In this document: piece by piece, positions 22,559 through 34,635 of the stretch
How positions within the stretch are numbered: the stretch's first letter is position 1
Layout: the number at the start of each line of letters is the position of its first letter
Assembly: GCA_003117195.1 (NCBI GenBank)
Contig: BDSI01000011.1
Span: 286,901 to 350,900 of the forward strand
DNA length: 64,000 nucleotides
Direction: 5' to 3'
Source: Eudorina sp. 2006-703-Eu-15
Taxonomy: Eukaryota > Chlorophyta > Chlorophyceae > Chlamydomonadales > Volvocaceae
The notes under the pieces: generated by a model
What the model was told of the DNA's origin: nothing
The model's database searches: none
The model's input: only the letters and a program-made list of their open reading frames with translations
Position numbers and translations under genes: made by a program

Positions 22559-25500
22559 AGGCTGCGGAGCATGTCGGATACTGTGTAGGACGACGCCCAA
22601 AGGGTCCCGAGCTCCCCCGGGGCCAAGTCACCCAGGGGGGGTAGGGACCCCAGGAGATGTGGTTTGTCTGTTGGCTGGTGGGTTGCGTCCCATGGGCTGA
22701 TCGTAAGGCGCGGCATCCCGTGTCGGTCGGTCCGGACCGCGTGGGGGTGCTGCGGGGGAGGGCGCCGCGGCAGGACACCGACGGGCCTTGACCATCTTTT
22801 CTCTGGTTCGTCCGGCTGGGCGATTTGGCGGCGGCCTGCCATCGTAGGCGCTGCCCGACCTGCGCGACCTCACTGCGGCCACAGCCTTACTAGCACTGTA
22901 CACACGTACCCGGGCGGGCGGGTTTCATTTCTATACACATGCCCACACAGCTGTCGTACGGACCGGCGAACACACCCGCAAGTTGGTTTGGGTCGGGAGG
23001 GCTTCCGGTCAGGAGGTTTTCCTCGCCATGCTCTTGGTCCCTGGCACACGCGCACGCGGTCGCACCCACTCACGCGCTCGAGCGGGTGCCCGGGCAGACA
23101 TTGGGGTTGCTGCAAAAGCAAACCAACCACATGCGCACGACACGTGTACATGGGCACGGGTGCGCGAACTGCACCGCACGGTCAGCGCCGTGTCGTCATG
23201 TCGGGGGGTCGTGAGGTTCAAGGTGGGGCGGTTGGGGCTGTGTTCGTGGCTTGGGAGGTGCGAGCTGACGTTGTCTTTGCGACATTGACGCGTTGGCATT
23301 GCAGAGGTGTGGAGAGGCGGTGGCGGTGGCGGCAGCAGTGGTAGAGGGCGGCAGATGGCCGTTTCGGGATCTGGGTTTTGGGTGCATGCTGGCGGTGGTG
23401 GTGGTGTTGGCCGCCTGCATTTTAATTGCGTGAGTGAACGTAGTACGGCAGAATGGTCATTGAGAGCTGAGGTAATTTGTGGTGATGTGCGGGTATTAAT
23501 GCCAGCTCCATGTCTTTCCTTTTGGCAAATTTGACAGGTCCCCCATAACCGGCGCATCCGGGTTCTTTCACTCATGGCCCTGCCAAGTAACCAACTAGAA
23601 TCCTACTGCCGTACCCAATGCATTCGGGCGTGCCGTATTTTGGACCGACATCAACGAAACCGATCGCGCATGAGCAGATGTGTCGTACACGCCGTACTTC
23701 ACCGGGAAGCCCAGTCTTCAGTGGTTGTGGGTTGCGCGTTCGCGGCAACCTGCTCGCCCTTGGACCTGTGAAGTTTACTGACGGATCGGCGTGGACGACA
23801 CGGTTATGATGTCTCGGGAGATTTTCAGGTTGGCAAACGAATGCCTCCCCTTCGGCGCCACGATTCAGGGACGCCAAGACACATCACTTCTCACTTGTTC
23901 ATGTTACGTCGCCGTTACCCGTTGGGCATCTAGTTTTGTTTATGATCGGCCGGAACAACTGTTGGGTCCGCTCTCCCGCGTTGACGGTACACTCGGACAC
24001 TTGCGCGGCGGGTTATTACGTTGCTGGGAAGGTTGTTACTGTGCTGCGGGTGATTATTTCGGTGATATGGTGCTGTTTGATCGTTGTCATTTCGCTGACG
24101 ACGCTACTGGGACGAATATGAAGTGTTTGCGCAGCGCGTCGTGTGCTGTTGCTCAGGCACCACGTCATCGTTACCGTACTAGCTCGCTTGGAAGCCACGG
24201 GCAGACTTCTCATTTGTGTATTGCGGGGTGCAGGGTGGTGTGGTAGGTACCCTCGTGTCACGCCGGCTTTCCATTTGACTGGCAGGTCTTCGCTGTGCAC
24301 GCCGTGCTTCGCTTCATGTCCTTGATGCATTGGGCACTGTACGATGCTGCTGCAGCTGCCTTCACATTGTGACTGACTGATGCCGTTGCGTCCCGTCCAT
24401 CGGCGCGGTCCAGGGCCCCAGAGCACACGCCCACGTCTGTGCGCGGCTTCACTGCCATACCGTCGCTGGGGATTGGATGTGTGTACGGGATGTGCTGCCT
24501 GGCTGAGCCCCAGGGGCGTCTTGCTCATGGCTGCGGGGAAAGAATTCATGTTATCGGGACCGTATGGAAGCCTCCTTGGCGTCCTTGAGCCGGTTGCAGG
24601 GCGGGCTTGTGTGCGGTTGATTTTACGTCAAGTCGTGTGATTACGTTTGTTCTGGAATCGCGCTGACGACCAGGCGAGCACGTGATCATGGGAACGCCGG
24701 CCTTGGAGGGAGAGCTAATGCGGGGCCGCGTACGTTCCTGATCTTCAGATAATGGGGTTTTGGGTTTTATTACAACCTGAGATTTACAGCAGCGTTCCGC
24801 GTCAATGCTGCTCAGCCAGTGCGTACGGTTTAGAGCTCAGCTGAGCGCTCGGGCCCTAAGACCCGTACTATCCCCGATGACGCTGGCCCCACAGCACACC
24901 AACCCCAATGGGGAGGCTGCCTCATTGGAAAGCACCCAGAGGCAGTCCTGGATGTAATTTTACAATCCAATCCGTTTATTTACCATGCACAGCCCATCTC
25001 TGTAAACCTAGATAAAATGTATAATACTTACCAGACGCTTACCCGACAAGACGCGGCGCCTGCCGGCCTGCGCTGTTAGGCAGCAACGAAGCGCAGCGAC
25101 GACAACGCCTATCAACGAACACCTTACCACCAAGGAACCTTACCGTGCCTCCGTGCCCCAAGCGCCCTGAGCCTTACCCACACACGCCCGGCCAAGGACC
25201 CAGCCGGTCTGGACTGCCAGGCTGCGCACGGGGCAAGCGACAAGGCGTGAGCGGCGGCAGCGGCGGCAGCAGGACCGCTTGCGATACCCACCGTGGCATG
25301 GGAGTGCCGTCTTACCGGTCTACCCGGGCCCACGCTTGGTTGGCTGGGGAGCCGAAGATCCAAACCTTACCGCCTTCTAAAAAGCCCCCGACCTCCTCTT
25401 ATGGACAGTTACCAAAACGCTGCGCGGCCAACTTTATAGGGTGCCTTACCGTAAAGCCAAAGAACGTGGCGCGCCACCCAACCGCGACCAAAACCGACCC

Positions 25501-26072
25501 GCGAACCGCACAGCTGTCACAACTGTCATGAATGCCAAGGCGGAAGGGAAGAACTTGTGCAGCTGCATGGGCATCCCCTACAGCCCTCACCTGTGTCAGC
25601 AGCCGCAGGAGCACAACCTACCCTCTCCTCCCCGTGCCTGCCAACCGGCGCGGACGTGCGGGGGCCGTGGCTCAAGCGGAACGGCGGAAGCAGCAGCAGC
25701 CAACGACGCCGCTGCCAGATACACCCCGCCCCATGTGTGCAACCCTGGTCGGCCCCTCAACAACATGCTCCCACGCATGCACATCACTTGATACAGCTGC
25801 CACCCAGCACGCATGAAGGGGATTGAGAAGGAGCCGCGCCTTGCGACGCATGGCGAGCGCTCAGATAAGTGCCCGGGCAGAACACTTATCGTTACCTTGT
25901 CCGATCCGAGCGTTACCTTGGCTGCACAAGTTCGCGCAAGCGCCTCGGATCAGTGTTCTCCCTTACGGAGCCATTCCCCACGACCCTGTAGCCCCTCCCC
26001 ATGCCCCCGGTGTATCCCCTTCATTAATGACCAAACTGTGACCAGATCTTTTGCCAGCGCTCCAGTGGCCGC

Positions 26073-26077
26073 TTACA
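26073..26077 (-). terminator. Possible TGTAA poly(A) signal of U1-70K
   Basis: TGTAA on the minus strand, about 300 bases after the U1-70K stop codon. TGTAA is the usual signal in volvocine algae. A five-base string also occurs by chance. Confidence 0.3.
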
Positions 26078-26379
26078 TTGAAATGCCGTACCTCGTGTCC
26101 TCTACCCTCATATCCCTGTTGAGGTTTTGGCGTCTCCAGCCGCTTCCTTAGCGTAACGAAACCCCCTTCCTGGCAACACCTAATGTTGCACATGGCGGGC
26201 GCACAGCTCCCCCTGACCTGACGCGCACGCGCTGATCCAGCCCGGGTCCCCGCCCTCCGCCCCTCCGTTGCGCAGCCCCACTTTCCCCAGCGCGCGTTGG
26301 AGACCATCCCGCGGCCGCACACGCGCATGGTGGTGACGGCCCCCCAGCTTATTGGCGCGGCGGTTGCCCGATGGCCCTG

Positions 26380-29300
26380 TCAGACCATGTCCCGTTCCCG
26401 TCGCGGCCGGTCGCGGTCCCGCTCTCTCCGCTCCCGGTCGTCCCGCAGCTCGCCGTCCTCCAAGTCGCGGCGGACCCGCTTATCGTCTCGCGGGTCAGCG
26501 GCACCCCGGTGGTGGTCAGCTCGGTCGTCCCGCCTACACAACGGGTACGTGCACAAGGCAAGAAACGACATCGAACACTTGGCCATGCAACTCGTGACCC
26601 ACATGCACAGCTGGTATGAAACATCGGAACACATCAAACACCGTCATGCACCCCACACACCACGGCCTGGTGTGAGCCCCGCATGGAAGGCCTGATACCT
26701 TCGTGACGTGAAAAGTCCTCCGTCTTTTGGCTGACGTGCGCCCGTGTACGGATGCGCGCTTCAGATGCCCACTTCCCCCATGGCCTCACCTGGGCGACGG
26801 GTCGCGGTCGCGCTTGCGGTCGCGATCCCGATCCCTGCCGTCCCGTGGGTCACCACGTGGGTCGCTCCGCTCCCGGTAGTCGCGCGGCGGTTCCCGGTAC
26901 CCGCCACCGCCGCCTCCGCGCACATCCCGGTCCCGGTCGAAGTCCCGCCGCGGCGGCTCCGCTCGCCGAGGCGCGTCCCTTGCGTCGTACTCGCGCCCTC
27001 CTCGTGACCTGCTCCCGGTTCCGTTACCGGGAAAATATCGTACTTGTACGGCGCACAACACCCATGCCGAAAACTGGCGGCCAGTTCTCGGATCAAAGCA
27101 TCGCTAACGGTCAACTGTGACCGAAAACCCACAGCCTTCGCGCCTAGCTGCGGCATGCATATGCAATCTGCACTGCGCTGTCCTCCCATTCGCAGGTGCA
27201 TGCCAGACAGGAGCATACCGGTGTCTTGACGTCCCCGGCTCCGCCCGCCAGCCGCGCCGCGTGATGGTTGCGCTGAGCGCTGCGACCCCAGGGGACAGGA
27301 AGCCCCGTTCCGTCTATGAATGCAGACTTCCAACTTCCCCGTTTCCTAACCCCGCATTCCCCGTTGCTGTCGCATCAGGTCCACCCGAGCATCAAGTTCG
27401 CCCGGGTGACTCGAGTATGACAGCCAGAATAACGGAGCCCAAAGCGCCATCTGAGCTCCCAATCCACAGTTGCAAGCCCTATGAGCTCCCAATCCACAGT
27501 TGCAAGCCCTATCGAATGAAGCACCGGCAGGTATCGCATGACCCGTCCCTGATCGCAGGACCATGGTACCGCTGTCGGCACTCAGTCTTCACCCATCGAT
27601 GTGTTCACCTAGTTCAGGAACGCCCCGCGCTGCGTTGCATCGCCGCTCTACTACACACAAACGTTCGCTGCAGAAGAATGCTCGTTTCCCCGCCGTGTGA
27701 CTGCAAGCAGACGTGCTCGCGCCAGGCCGTCGTACACGCCTGGCCCGTAGCCCCATGATCCAATGGACCACATGATCAAATGGAGAAGGGACGAGACCCC
27801 CAAACCGCGCAAGATGCGGGGCGCCCCACCAACACCCACGAACATCCCCCCACGACGCGACCATGCGCGCTGCAATACCGCACGCCCCGCGGTTCCATGC
27901 AACCCAGTTCGACAGCCCTAAACTGTACCTGTCGTCCATCGGTGGTGCACCCACCACCGGGGGAGGCACCATCGCCAAGGCGCCAGGCCGCTGCTTCTTG
28001 GGGGGCTTCGGCTCCCTCCCCGGGGCGCCCAAGCCACCGCCCAGGCGCCTTGGCTTCCTGCGTAGGGGACACGGAGCAGACAGCTGAGGACTAGCAGAAT
28101 ACCGACAGCAAGATTACGAAGGGCTCACGCACAGGGCCAATGTGACTTCAGCGTGCTCGTGTCCGTGACAATTCCGGCACTGGACACATGACCCCATACG
28201 CAAGGACATAGGTTCCTGCAGGAGGCCACCGTCCAGCCACGGTCCAGCCAAACCCTTCCCACTCCGCATCCCTGCTCACCAGTTTTCCACAGTGCGGCCG
28301 CGCTCCACATCCACCAGCACACGGCGCCCCTCAATCTTCTTGCCGTCGGCGGCCTTATAGGCCTCCTTCATGTCCGCCTTGTGCTCGTACTCGATAAAAG
28401 CATACCCGCGCGGCTTACCTGCGCGCGCAGGCAAATCATGTCAGTGTCGCCTTCCAACGCCCACACGGCCCGAACTGGTTCGTGCCGACCTTGCAGTACC
28501 CAGTGCTTGCAATTAGCTTGGCGGGCCCTTATCATCGCCCAACTATTGCAACTTTGCGATGCAACGTTGTCATCGTGCGGTAACTCGTAGGCAGCAGCGA
28601 CGGTATGCTGTGCAAAAGGGGCGCGCTCGGGCCGGGTGTGCGTGTGTGCGGCTCAGGCAACCCGGCTACCTTGCTTGTCGGCGACAATGCGGACGCGCTT
28701 GATCGGTCCATACTCCTCAAACTCCCGACGTAGTTTCTTCTCGTTGACGTCAAAACTCAGCCGCGCTACGATAATCGTCTTGTATGGATCGCCCTGCAGG
28801 GCCACACACGGGGCGCACGGGGAAGTATGTACGACGAAGACCGTCACTGCTGTCCCTTGCGGGGCGTAGTGCACTTCGCACCTCTATCTTCGGGTCCTTG
28901 TTGGGATCGAAGGTTTTGGCCTTCTCTCGGGCCTCCCGCTCTGCCTGCAATTTCAGAAAGGCCACTTGTTGGTTCCGTCCCAGAGTTGACTGCCACAACG
29001 TGAAGGCTCCTGCAGCCTGCCCCCCAAGCGCACCTCCTCCAATTTCCATTTCGTGAGACGGATTTTCCTGCAGGACAAGAAGTTCCCGGTAATCGCAGGC
29101 ATGAACAGCAGTTATGTCTCCGCAATCATCCTTACTTCTCTGTTTTCGTCTCCGTATCCACCCGTGCTTGAGCGGCAAGCTCTCGATTGCGGAAAAGACG
29201 TGGTGAGGGAGGCCGATCCTCGTTGCGCGGCGGCTGATACTCCGGGTCGCCCTCGCCAGCAAATTCCTTTACGTATGCTCCGAGGCCAGTATAAGGCAAC

Positions 29301-29488
29301 TTAAACTTAGGCGGCTTAAGATCATTGGGTAGAGGGAGTTGAGGCCTGGCGTTGAACAGAGAAAGTAGCTGCGGGGGCAGGCCCGTCTTGTGACCAGTCT
29401 GAACACTTTCCTTCAGAGCCTTAACCGCAGCCTGGCGGTTAAAGCCACCTTTCTTAAAGCGGTCGAAGCGGTCCATGATGTAACTCAA
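26380..29488 (-). CDS. SNRNP70: U1 small nuclear ribonucleoprotein 70 kDa (U1-70K)
   Basis: Eight exons join in frame: 29488-29136, 29067-29034, 28944-28882, 28793-28670, 28418-28280, 28057-27929, 27008-26790 and 26533-26380 (TGA), giving 404 residues. The protein binds stem-loop I of U1 snRNA and helps define 5' splice sites in the nucleus. The N-terminal U1-70K segment reads [19 protein letters not shown], then the linker [16 protein letters not shown]. The RRM has RNP2 (IIVARL) and RNP1 (RGYAFIEY). The conserved post-RRM helix [12 protein letters not shown] and the RRLGGGLG loop follow. The tail is Arg/Asp/Glu-rich, with RDRDRDR and Gly-rich patches, as in plant and animal homologues, though shorter than in human. 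ATG 29488 is the first in frame; a second in-frame ATG lies at 29476. It faces dapB across a 342-bp gap. Confidence 0.93.
27451..27510. repeat. 30-bp tandem duplication in a U1-70K intron
   Basis: Two adjacent 30-base units contain GAGCTCCCAATCCACAG and TTGCAAGCCCT. They differ only at the first base and lie in the 920-bp intron between exons 6 and 7. Confidence 0.95.
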
Positions 29489-29830
29489 CCTCTTCTAATA
29501 TAATACCAAATGTTCAAGCCATGTCAAGTGGTAATGAACTGAATGCGTATTTGTGTTACCACTATCAATCTGCCCTCAGAGGATTCGTGGGAGCGGGAAT
29601 GAATCCGTTGCAAGATTCCGTACAAGCCCTTCTCGTTAAGAAAGGCAACCGTGCCTCCAATAGATTCTACGTTCCTTGCAGCATTTAAACTTCCTGCGCA
29701 GGTTGGGTCTTGCGAGTAATCCTTCTTCGCCACGGCGTCAGGGCTCTGCGCTGAACAACATCTACAAACCTACGTCCTGCAAATACTCAAGCGCCCGTAT
29801 TATTTTAGCTTCACCCGTTAACAGTCGAAA
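29489..29830. promoter_or_regulatory. Shared divergent promoter region, U1-70K and dapB-like gene
   Basis: The two start codons lie 342 bp apart on opposite strands, so both promoters and 5' untranslated regions must fit here. The region is AT-richer than the genes. I see no clear TATA box or other named element. Confidence 0.5.
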
Positions 29831-31991
29831 ATGTCTCTTTCGGCGCGTGCTCCCAAGTTTTCTCGTTGTCGAGGCAGTCTGCGTTCAGTCCGAGTTATGG
29901 CAAGCTTGCCGCCAGTGATGGTGAATTCGTGTACAGGGAAGGTGAGAGGCAAACGACATTATTATCCAGAGTCAGGGTGACGGGCGGCAACGGACGCACT
30001 GAACATCAACGGAGACTCCCACCGCGCTATTTTTGATTTGCAGATGGGTCATGCCGCAGCGGAGGCGCTTGTGGCTAACGGCTTCCGTTTGGTCCCGCAT
30101 ACGTTCACCGGCTTATCTGCTGGCGTAGCCGTAAAAAATATCGGTGTGCGCGGGGTTCCTGTGCAGCTCGTTGGCGACGAGAGGCGGCAGGCGGCGCTGG
30201 AGACCATCAAGCGCGATTATCCCGATATGCTGGTGCGCTTCAAAATTTAGATCTGTCTGGCATTGATCCCAGATGGTTTCAGTGCCTGATATTGAGTGTT
30301 TGTCCTGGCAGGTCGTCGACTACACACTGGCGCACTGCGTGGAAGGTAAGATCCCGTCGGATCTTTTTCCTAGCTGCTGCCATTGTCGCACATCAGGTCC
30401 GTTCTATTGTTTGGGATCATGTTTACCGTCGATTCGACGGGATTCGTTGTCGTACACGCATGGTCCGAAAGCTTACGTGTCCGCTTCGGATCAGGTGAGG
30501 TTGCCCTGACTGGCCTGCCCATCCCAGGCACACCCTGACCGCGGTCCGGAATCCTGCCGCTGATAATACCGATCCATGGACGTCTCCTCCTCCTATGCCA
30601 TGCGCAGACCACGTTAAGTTTTACACTGCGAACGGACTGCCTTTTGTAATGGGCACCGCCGGCGGTGACCGCGCACGCATGTGGGAGATTGCGCGAACGG
30701 CTGGAGTATACGCGATCCTGCCTTCACCCGCGGGAGAGCAGGTGTGTGTTCTGGGCAACGCACAGCGAAGAAACCTAGCCGACCCAACCCGATGACCAAT
30801 ACAGCAGGGTTGTGTTCTGGGCTCATCGCTTTCCTCGCTTTCACCCGTCCCATTGTCGTATGACCCTGCGAGGCCTGGTGGGCCCGCCAGAATCGACGCT
30901 GTGTGATGATGTGCCCTGCATCTGGTTGGCTGGTTGCATCGCGGCCGCAGGCGGCGTCCTTGCACGCTCTCCTCACGTCTCTCGGCGCACCGCTACCACC
31001 GCATTTTGAGGAGTACCAGTACGAGGCGGTGGGGCGCACCAACGACGCGGACGCACTCGACCTGCTCAATCCCGAGGCGACAGCCACCATCGCTCGGGAC
31101 CTTCGGCTACTCGGAATCCAGTGCGATGAGGTTCGTTGGTTGGTGGGTTGCTTGGTGGGAGCCCAGGATCTATGTTCGGCCAGCCCGCGGACTGATGGGT
31201 GCGTTTCCTCCCAGCGGATGACGACATGTAATGACCGGCCAAAGGGGCTGAGCTGTGCGGATTTCGGTGCGTGGCTGGTGTCCGGAGCGCGGCCTTCCCT
31301 TGTATCGGATTCATTTCGGGGCTGAGGTCCCTGACCCAAATGCGACCCCAATGCCTTGCACACAAAATTTATCCTGAGATGCGGTTTTGAGCTTCAGGCA
31401 GTCGGGGTGTGATGGGTGATGTTATGACCGCCACTACGCCTTTTCCCGCCCGCTCACCTCTCTCTTTCGTCTTCCCCTGTATGGCTGTCGAGTGCATATA
31501 TACGCTGCTGCTTACATCGGTCATCGCAAGCGCGAGAATGATTGCTGAACACCCTTTTCTCTGCACTTCCCGCAATGACCACGATCATGCGACAGACCCA
31601 GGTGAATCGCATGAGGTCGGTGCGGCAGCAACGCGTCGGCGGGACCTCCAACCTGGATCGCAGCAAGAATGCCAACCTGCGCGCCCTGGAGGGCCGCGGG
31701 CTGGCGCGCACATGTCGCCTGACGGCGCCGGGGGGCCACCCGACGCTGCTGCTGAGGCACTATGGCCTGGATCGTTCCGCCTTTGCGGTCGGAGCTGTCC
31801 AGGCAGCGCGCTTCCTGGCCGCACGCGTTGCGGAAGGCCATCCACAGCGTGTGTACGACATGGTGGACGTGCTCCGGGACCAGCAGGCCAAGGAGGAGGC
31901 GCAGCGCGCGGCGCGCGCGTCCTCGTCGGCGCAGTTCTCGAGCAACGTGGTTGCCGCGGGGCCTATCGTGAACGCCGCAGTGGCGGTGTGA
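29831..31991 (+). CDS. dapB: DapB-like 4-hydroxy-tetrahydrodipicolinate reductase lacking the catalytic segment
   Basis: Exons are 29831-29941, 30044-30232, 30312-30345, 30608-30741, 30951-31130 and 31602-31991 (TGA), in frame, 345 residues. The enzyme normally reduces the DapA product with NAD(P)H in plastid lysine synthesis. The N-terminal half fits plant homologues: an Arg/Ser-rich transit-like start, the nucleotide loop VMVNSCTGKMG, MLVVDYT and GLPFVMGTAGGDR. The C-terminal part shows RLTAPGGHPTLLLRH, GAVQAARFLA and RVYDMVDVL, then a roughly 40-residue Ala/Gln-rich extension. Between SPAGEQ and the LHALLTSLG helix, the usual block of about 50 residues is absent, including E-S-H-x-x-x-K-x-D-x-S-G-T-A. 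I could not find it in any frame of the 209-bp intron 30742-30950. The gene is therefore a non-catalytic relative, a decayed copy, or affected by a small assembly deletion. Confidence 0.75.
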
Positions 31992-33897
31992 ACTTCATGA
32001 CATTAAGGGCAACGCTCGACCGCCGAAGAAACTGACATGGCGCCGTTGAGAGTAGGTACGCGGACAGGCGATGGTGTAGGAAATCGGTCAGGAATGCACT
32101 CAATGCATTCGAGCTCGGGCGGATTTGCGGAATGGGAGGGACGGGGGGGACTGGTGGGAGTGACCCGGGCGAGGGAGGGAAGGCGACGGGTTGATGCACT
32201 TCGTTTGCAATGCGTAATGGTATAGGTGGAGAGCAGATCAAGATGATGCCGTGGAAAGAGCGCAATCTACCTGTACAGCTGTGGCTCGTCCGCGTTCAGC
32301 AATGTGCCGATGTTCGCAATGTGGATGTATCCGGGGAGCGGGCTGCTGCCTGCAGCTGTGCCGACGGCGTTGCAGTATTCCGTGAGCCCTGAGGCGGGGA
32401 GGGTGAATGACCGGCCAGGACAATGGGGATCGGGCTGTGGCGCAGCACCTGAGCATGTTCCGGGTCCAACGTGGCTTTGCTTCTGATGGGTTGGAGAGGA
32501 CAGGGAAGCGATATGATGTCGGCGCCAACTGTTGCGCTTCGGGGCCACAGTGTGGCAGTTTTTATCCCACAACGACTGGTACCATAAAAGCCGTGTACTC
32601 TGATCGCCATCTTGTTGTACGTTGAGTGCTCCGAGACCGGGAGTGGCGGGAGTGGGTTACGTCTCCCTACCGATGGAGTGAGGCATGGCCGGAGGCGACA
32701 GCCAGCGTCGGGCGCTTTAGTTTGTTTGTGTGAGGGCGAATGACAAACAGGGGCGGCGCCTGTGAGTTGTATCAGCCTTGGAGGAGCCCGCTTTGGGAGC
32801 GCACCCGATGTGGAGATGGTTTCGGCGACGGAGCGGAGCTTCTCTGGTAGTGCCGTGGGGGAATGTATCTCGCCGTATCACGGCCGCATGTGAGATGGTT
32901 CTTTTCTCGTCGTCGTGGTCGTCCGCGATGTTCGTATTACGGTGTACGGTTGGTTGTGTGCGCGCTTTCATGCATAGTGTTTGATGTACAACATGGCCCG
33001 TGTACTCTGCCAAATTTATACGTCCTGGAAGCGAGTGGCAGCAAGAGAGTTATCGTCGGCGCGATCATTAGGTAAACCCTAACCCACGGCAAAGCCTGTT
33101 GATGTCGACGCACACTGACAGGACCTGGGCCAAGGGGCCGCATGCCGTGTTTTGAAGATTTAGTGAGTGGAGGGTAGCATTTTTGGCTGTACTGCATAAT
33201 TTTGTACCGATGTACTGCACCCTTCGGCCACCAGGGTGGTGCCGTGGTTGCAGGACAAAACGTTTGGCGGGCAGCGAGACGGAGTTAGTGATGAGTATAG
33301 CCGTTCGTTGTTCTGCATCTGCCACGGGCTGGGCATGGCTACAGGATGCCCCTACATTGAACGTGGAGCCGCAGTTCGGTGATGCGCTTGCACAAGCGCT
33401 GATCTGCTACATGGTGTATGTTTTTGTATGTTTCTCATTCGGAAATGATGGGCAACGGAGAAGGAATTAGGTCGATAGGTACACGACACGTCATAGGCTG
33501 GTTGGAATTCGTGGTTCTGGTGCGGGTTTTCTCCCCTGCATGGTGGTGTAGGTATCCGGTGCTGGCACTGAACTCGATGGCTCGGGAAAGGGAGCTGAGA
33601 TGAATGCCGGTTGGAAGCTCTGGTTGCGCCTTTGATAATCTTTTCCTTCGTGTGTATGAGTGGCAGGCCTCTGCGGGGATCGTGTACGGTCTGTCCATCC
33701 ATACATCTGTGCGTATGCAACTGGAACCCGGTTGAACGCGCTGGCAATGATATTCGGGCTATGATCACAAAAGTGGTTGAGGCTGGGCCGCGTCCGAAGT
33801 TTCCCTTCTTGAGGTTGTGGTGCTGCGCTGTGCTGTTCCTTATCGATCGCTGCCGACATGGCTTTCTTAACTGCTGGACCAGATGAATGAATGAACG
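31992..33897. other. Gene-poor region downstream of dapB
   Basis: AT-richer DNA with many short open frames on both strands and nothing recognisable. It probably includes the dapB 3' untranslated region. No clear TGTAA near the stop, RNA gene or mobile element was seen. Confidence 0.4.
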
Positions 33898-33902
33898 TTA
33901 CA
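33898..33902 (-). terminator. Possible TGTAA poly(A) signal of the GNAT gene
   Basis: TGTAA on the minus strand, about 735 bases beyond the GNAT stop codon. The 33903-34635 stretch between them holds no recognisable gene and would be a long 3' untranslated region. Confidence 0.25.
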
Positions 33903-34635
33903 GCGGACCCCAAAGGGATCAACGGTAGATACGGTACGAGGGCAAAGCTCCAGCAGGCCCAAACGATAAGGCGGCAAGACACCTCCACACCTCAACGCCG
34001 CGAAAACACATCGAGCCATGGACCAGATGTTATCCTGGAGCTATTTCGTAGCCAACGAACGCAGCTCGCGTCCCAGGCACAATAGGATGCATGTCGCCCC
34101 CATGGCGGAAAAGGGAAAACGCATTTGAGGTATGGCGCGCCTGCGTCGCAAAGTGTGCGGTGTCCCGTGGCCTGCAGCAGCTCGTTGAGGATGAACACAC
34201 CCGATTCAACCTTCTCGTGCGTCCACCTCCAGCCGTCACACGCCGACACCGTCGGGCCCGGCCATAGTCACAGTCGATCGCCAACGATGTCCTGTACCCC
34301 AAGTAACATTGGGTCGCCCTGCCCTTTTGTCCCAGCGACCCCGGAGACCACAACCGCCTTCTGCATATGTTCAGGGAAGCACCGGAGAAGACTGCAGCTC
34401 TGCACGGAGGCGGCCCGAGCTAAAATTCAGTCTGGCCAGAGGTCTCCCGCGGCAAGAGCAGCTCCCCATTAACGCCTGAAAACACAAAGCCATTCGGCGA
34501 CCTGGTATCAACATGGCCGAATGGTGTGATGCCCCTCCCATGCTCGTTTGGGACCTGGCTTACTCTAAATGTGCTCTTCCCGTCGCAGCGGCTTGATACG
34601 GTAGCAGTTTGCGCGTGTCACCCAGAGATCGGTCA

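Larger units (their letters stand above)
21501..26072. other. Gene-poor region with short repeats
   Basis: Between the stop of the TPR/IQ gene and the end of the U1-70K gene I see no supported gene. The first part is presumably 3' untranslated sequence. It holds a 32-bp direct repeat at 21594-21661, CT- and GT-rich runs near 21930 and 22325, an AGGTC pentamer run at 22536-22558, and an AT-richer part from about 23400 to 24800 with only unconvincing open frames. From 25060 to 25930 the string CTTACC recurs many times, including three copies of CCTTACCG. Confidence 0.45.

Noticed and set aside
23791..24246. 151-codon plus-strand open frame in the gene-poor region
   Set aside because: Composition is irregular, Cys-rich and without any recognised motif. 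It looks like a chance frame.
31604..31620. An ESHE peptide near the start of the last dapB exon, resembling the missing catalytic motif
   Set aside because: It is in another frame from the supported exon and lacks the following Lys and SGTA residues.
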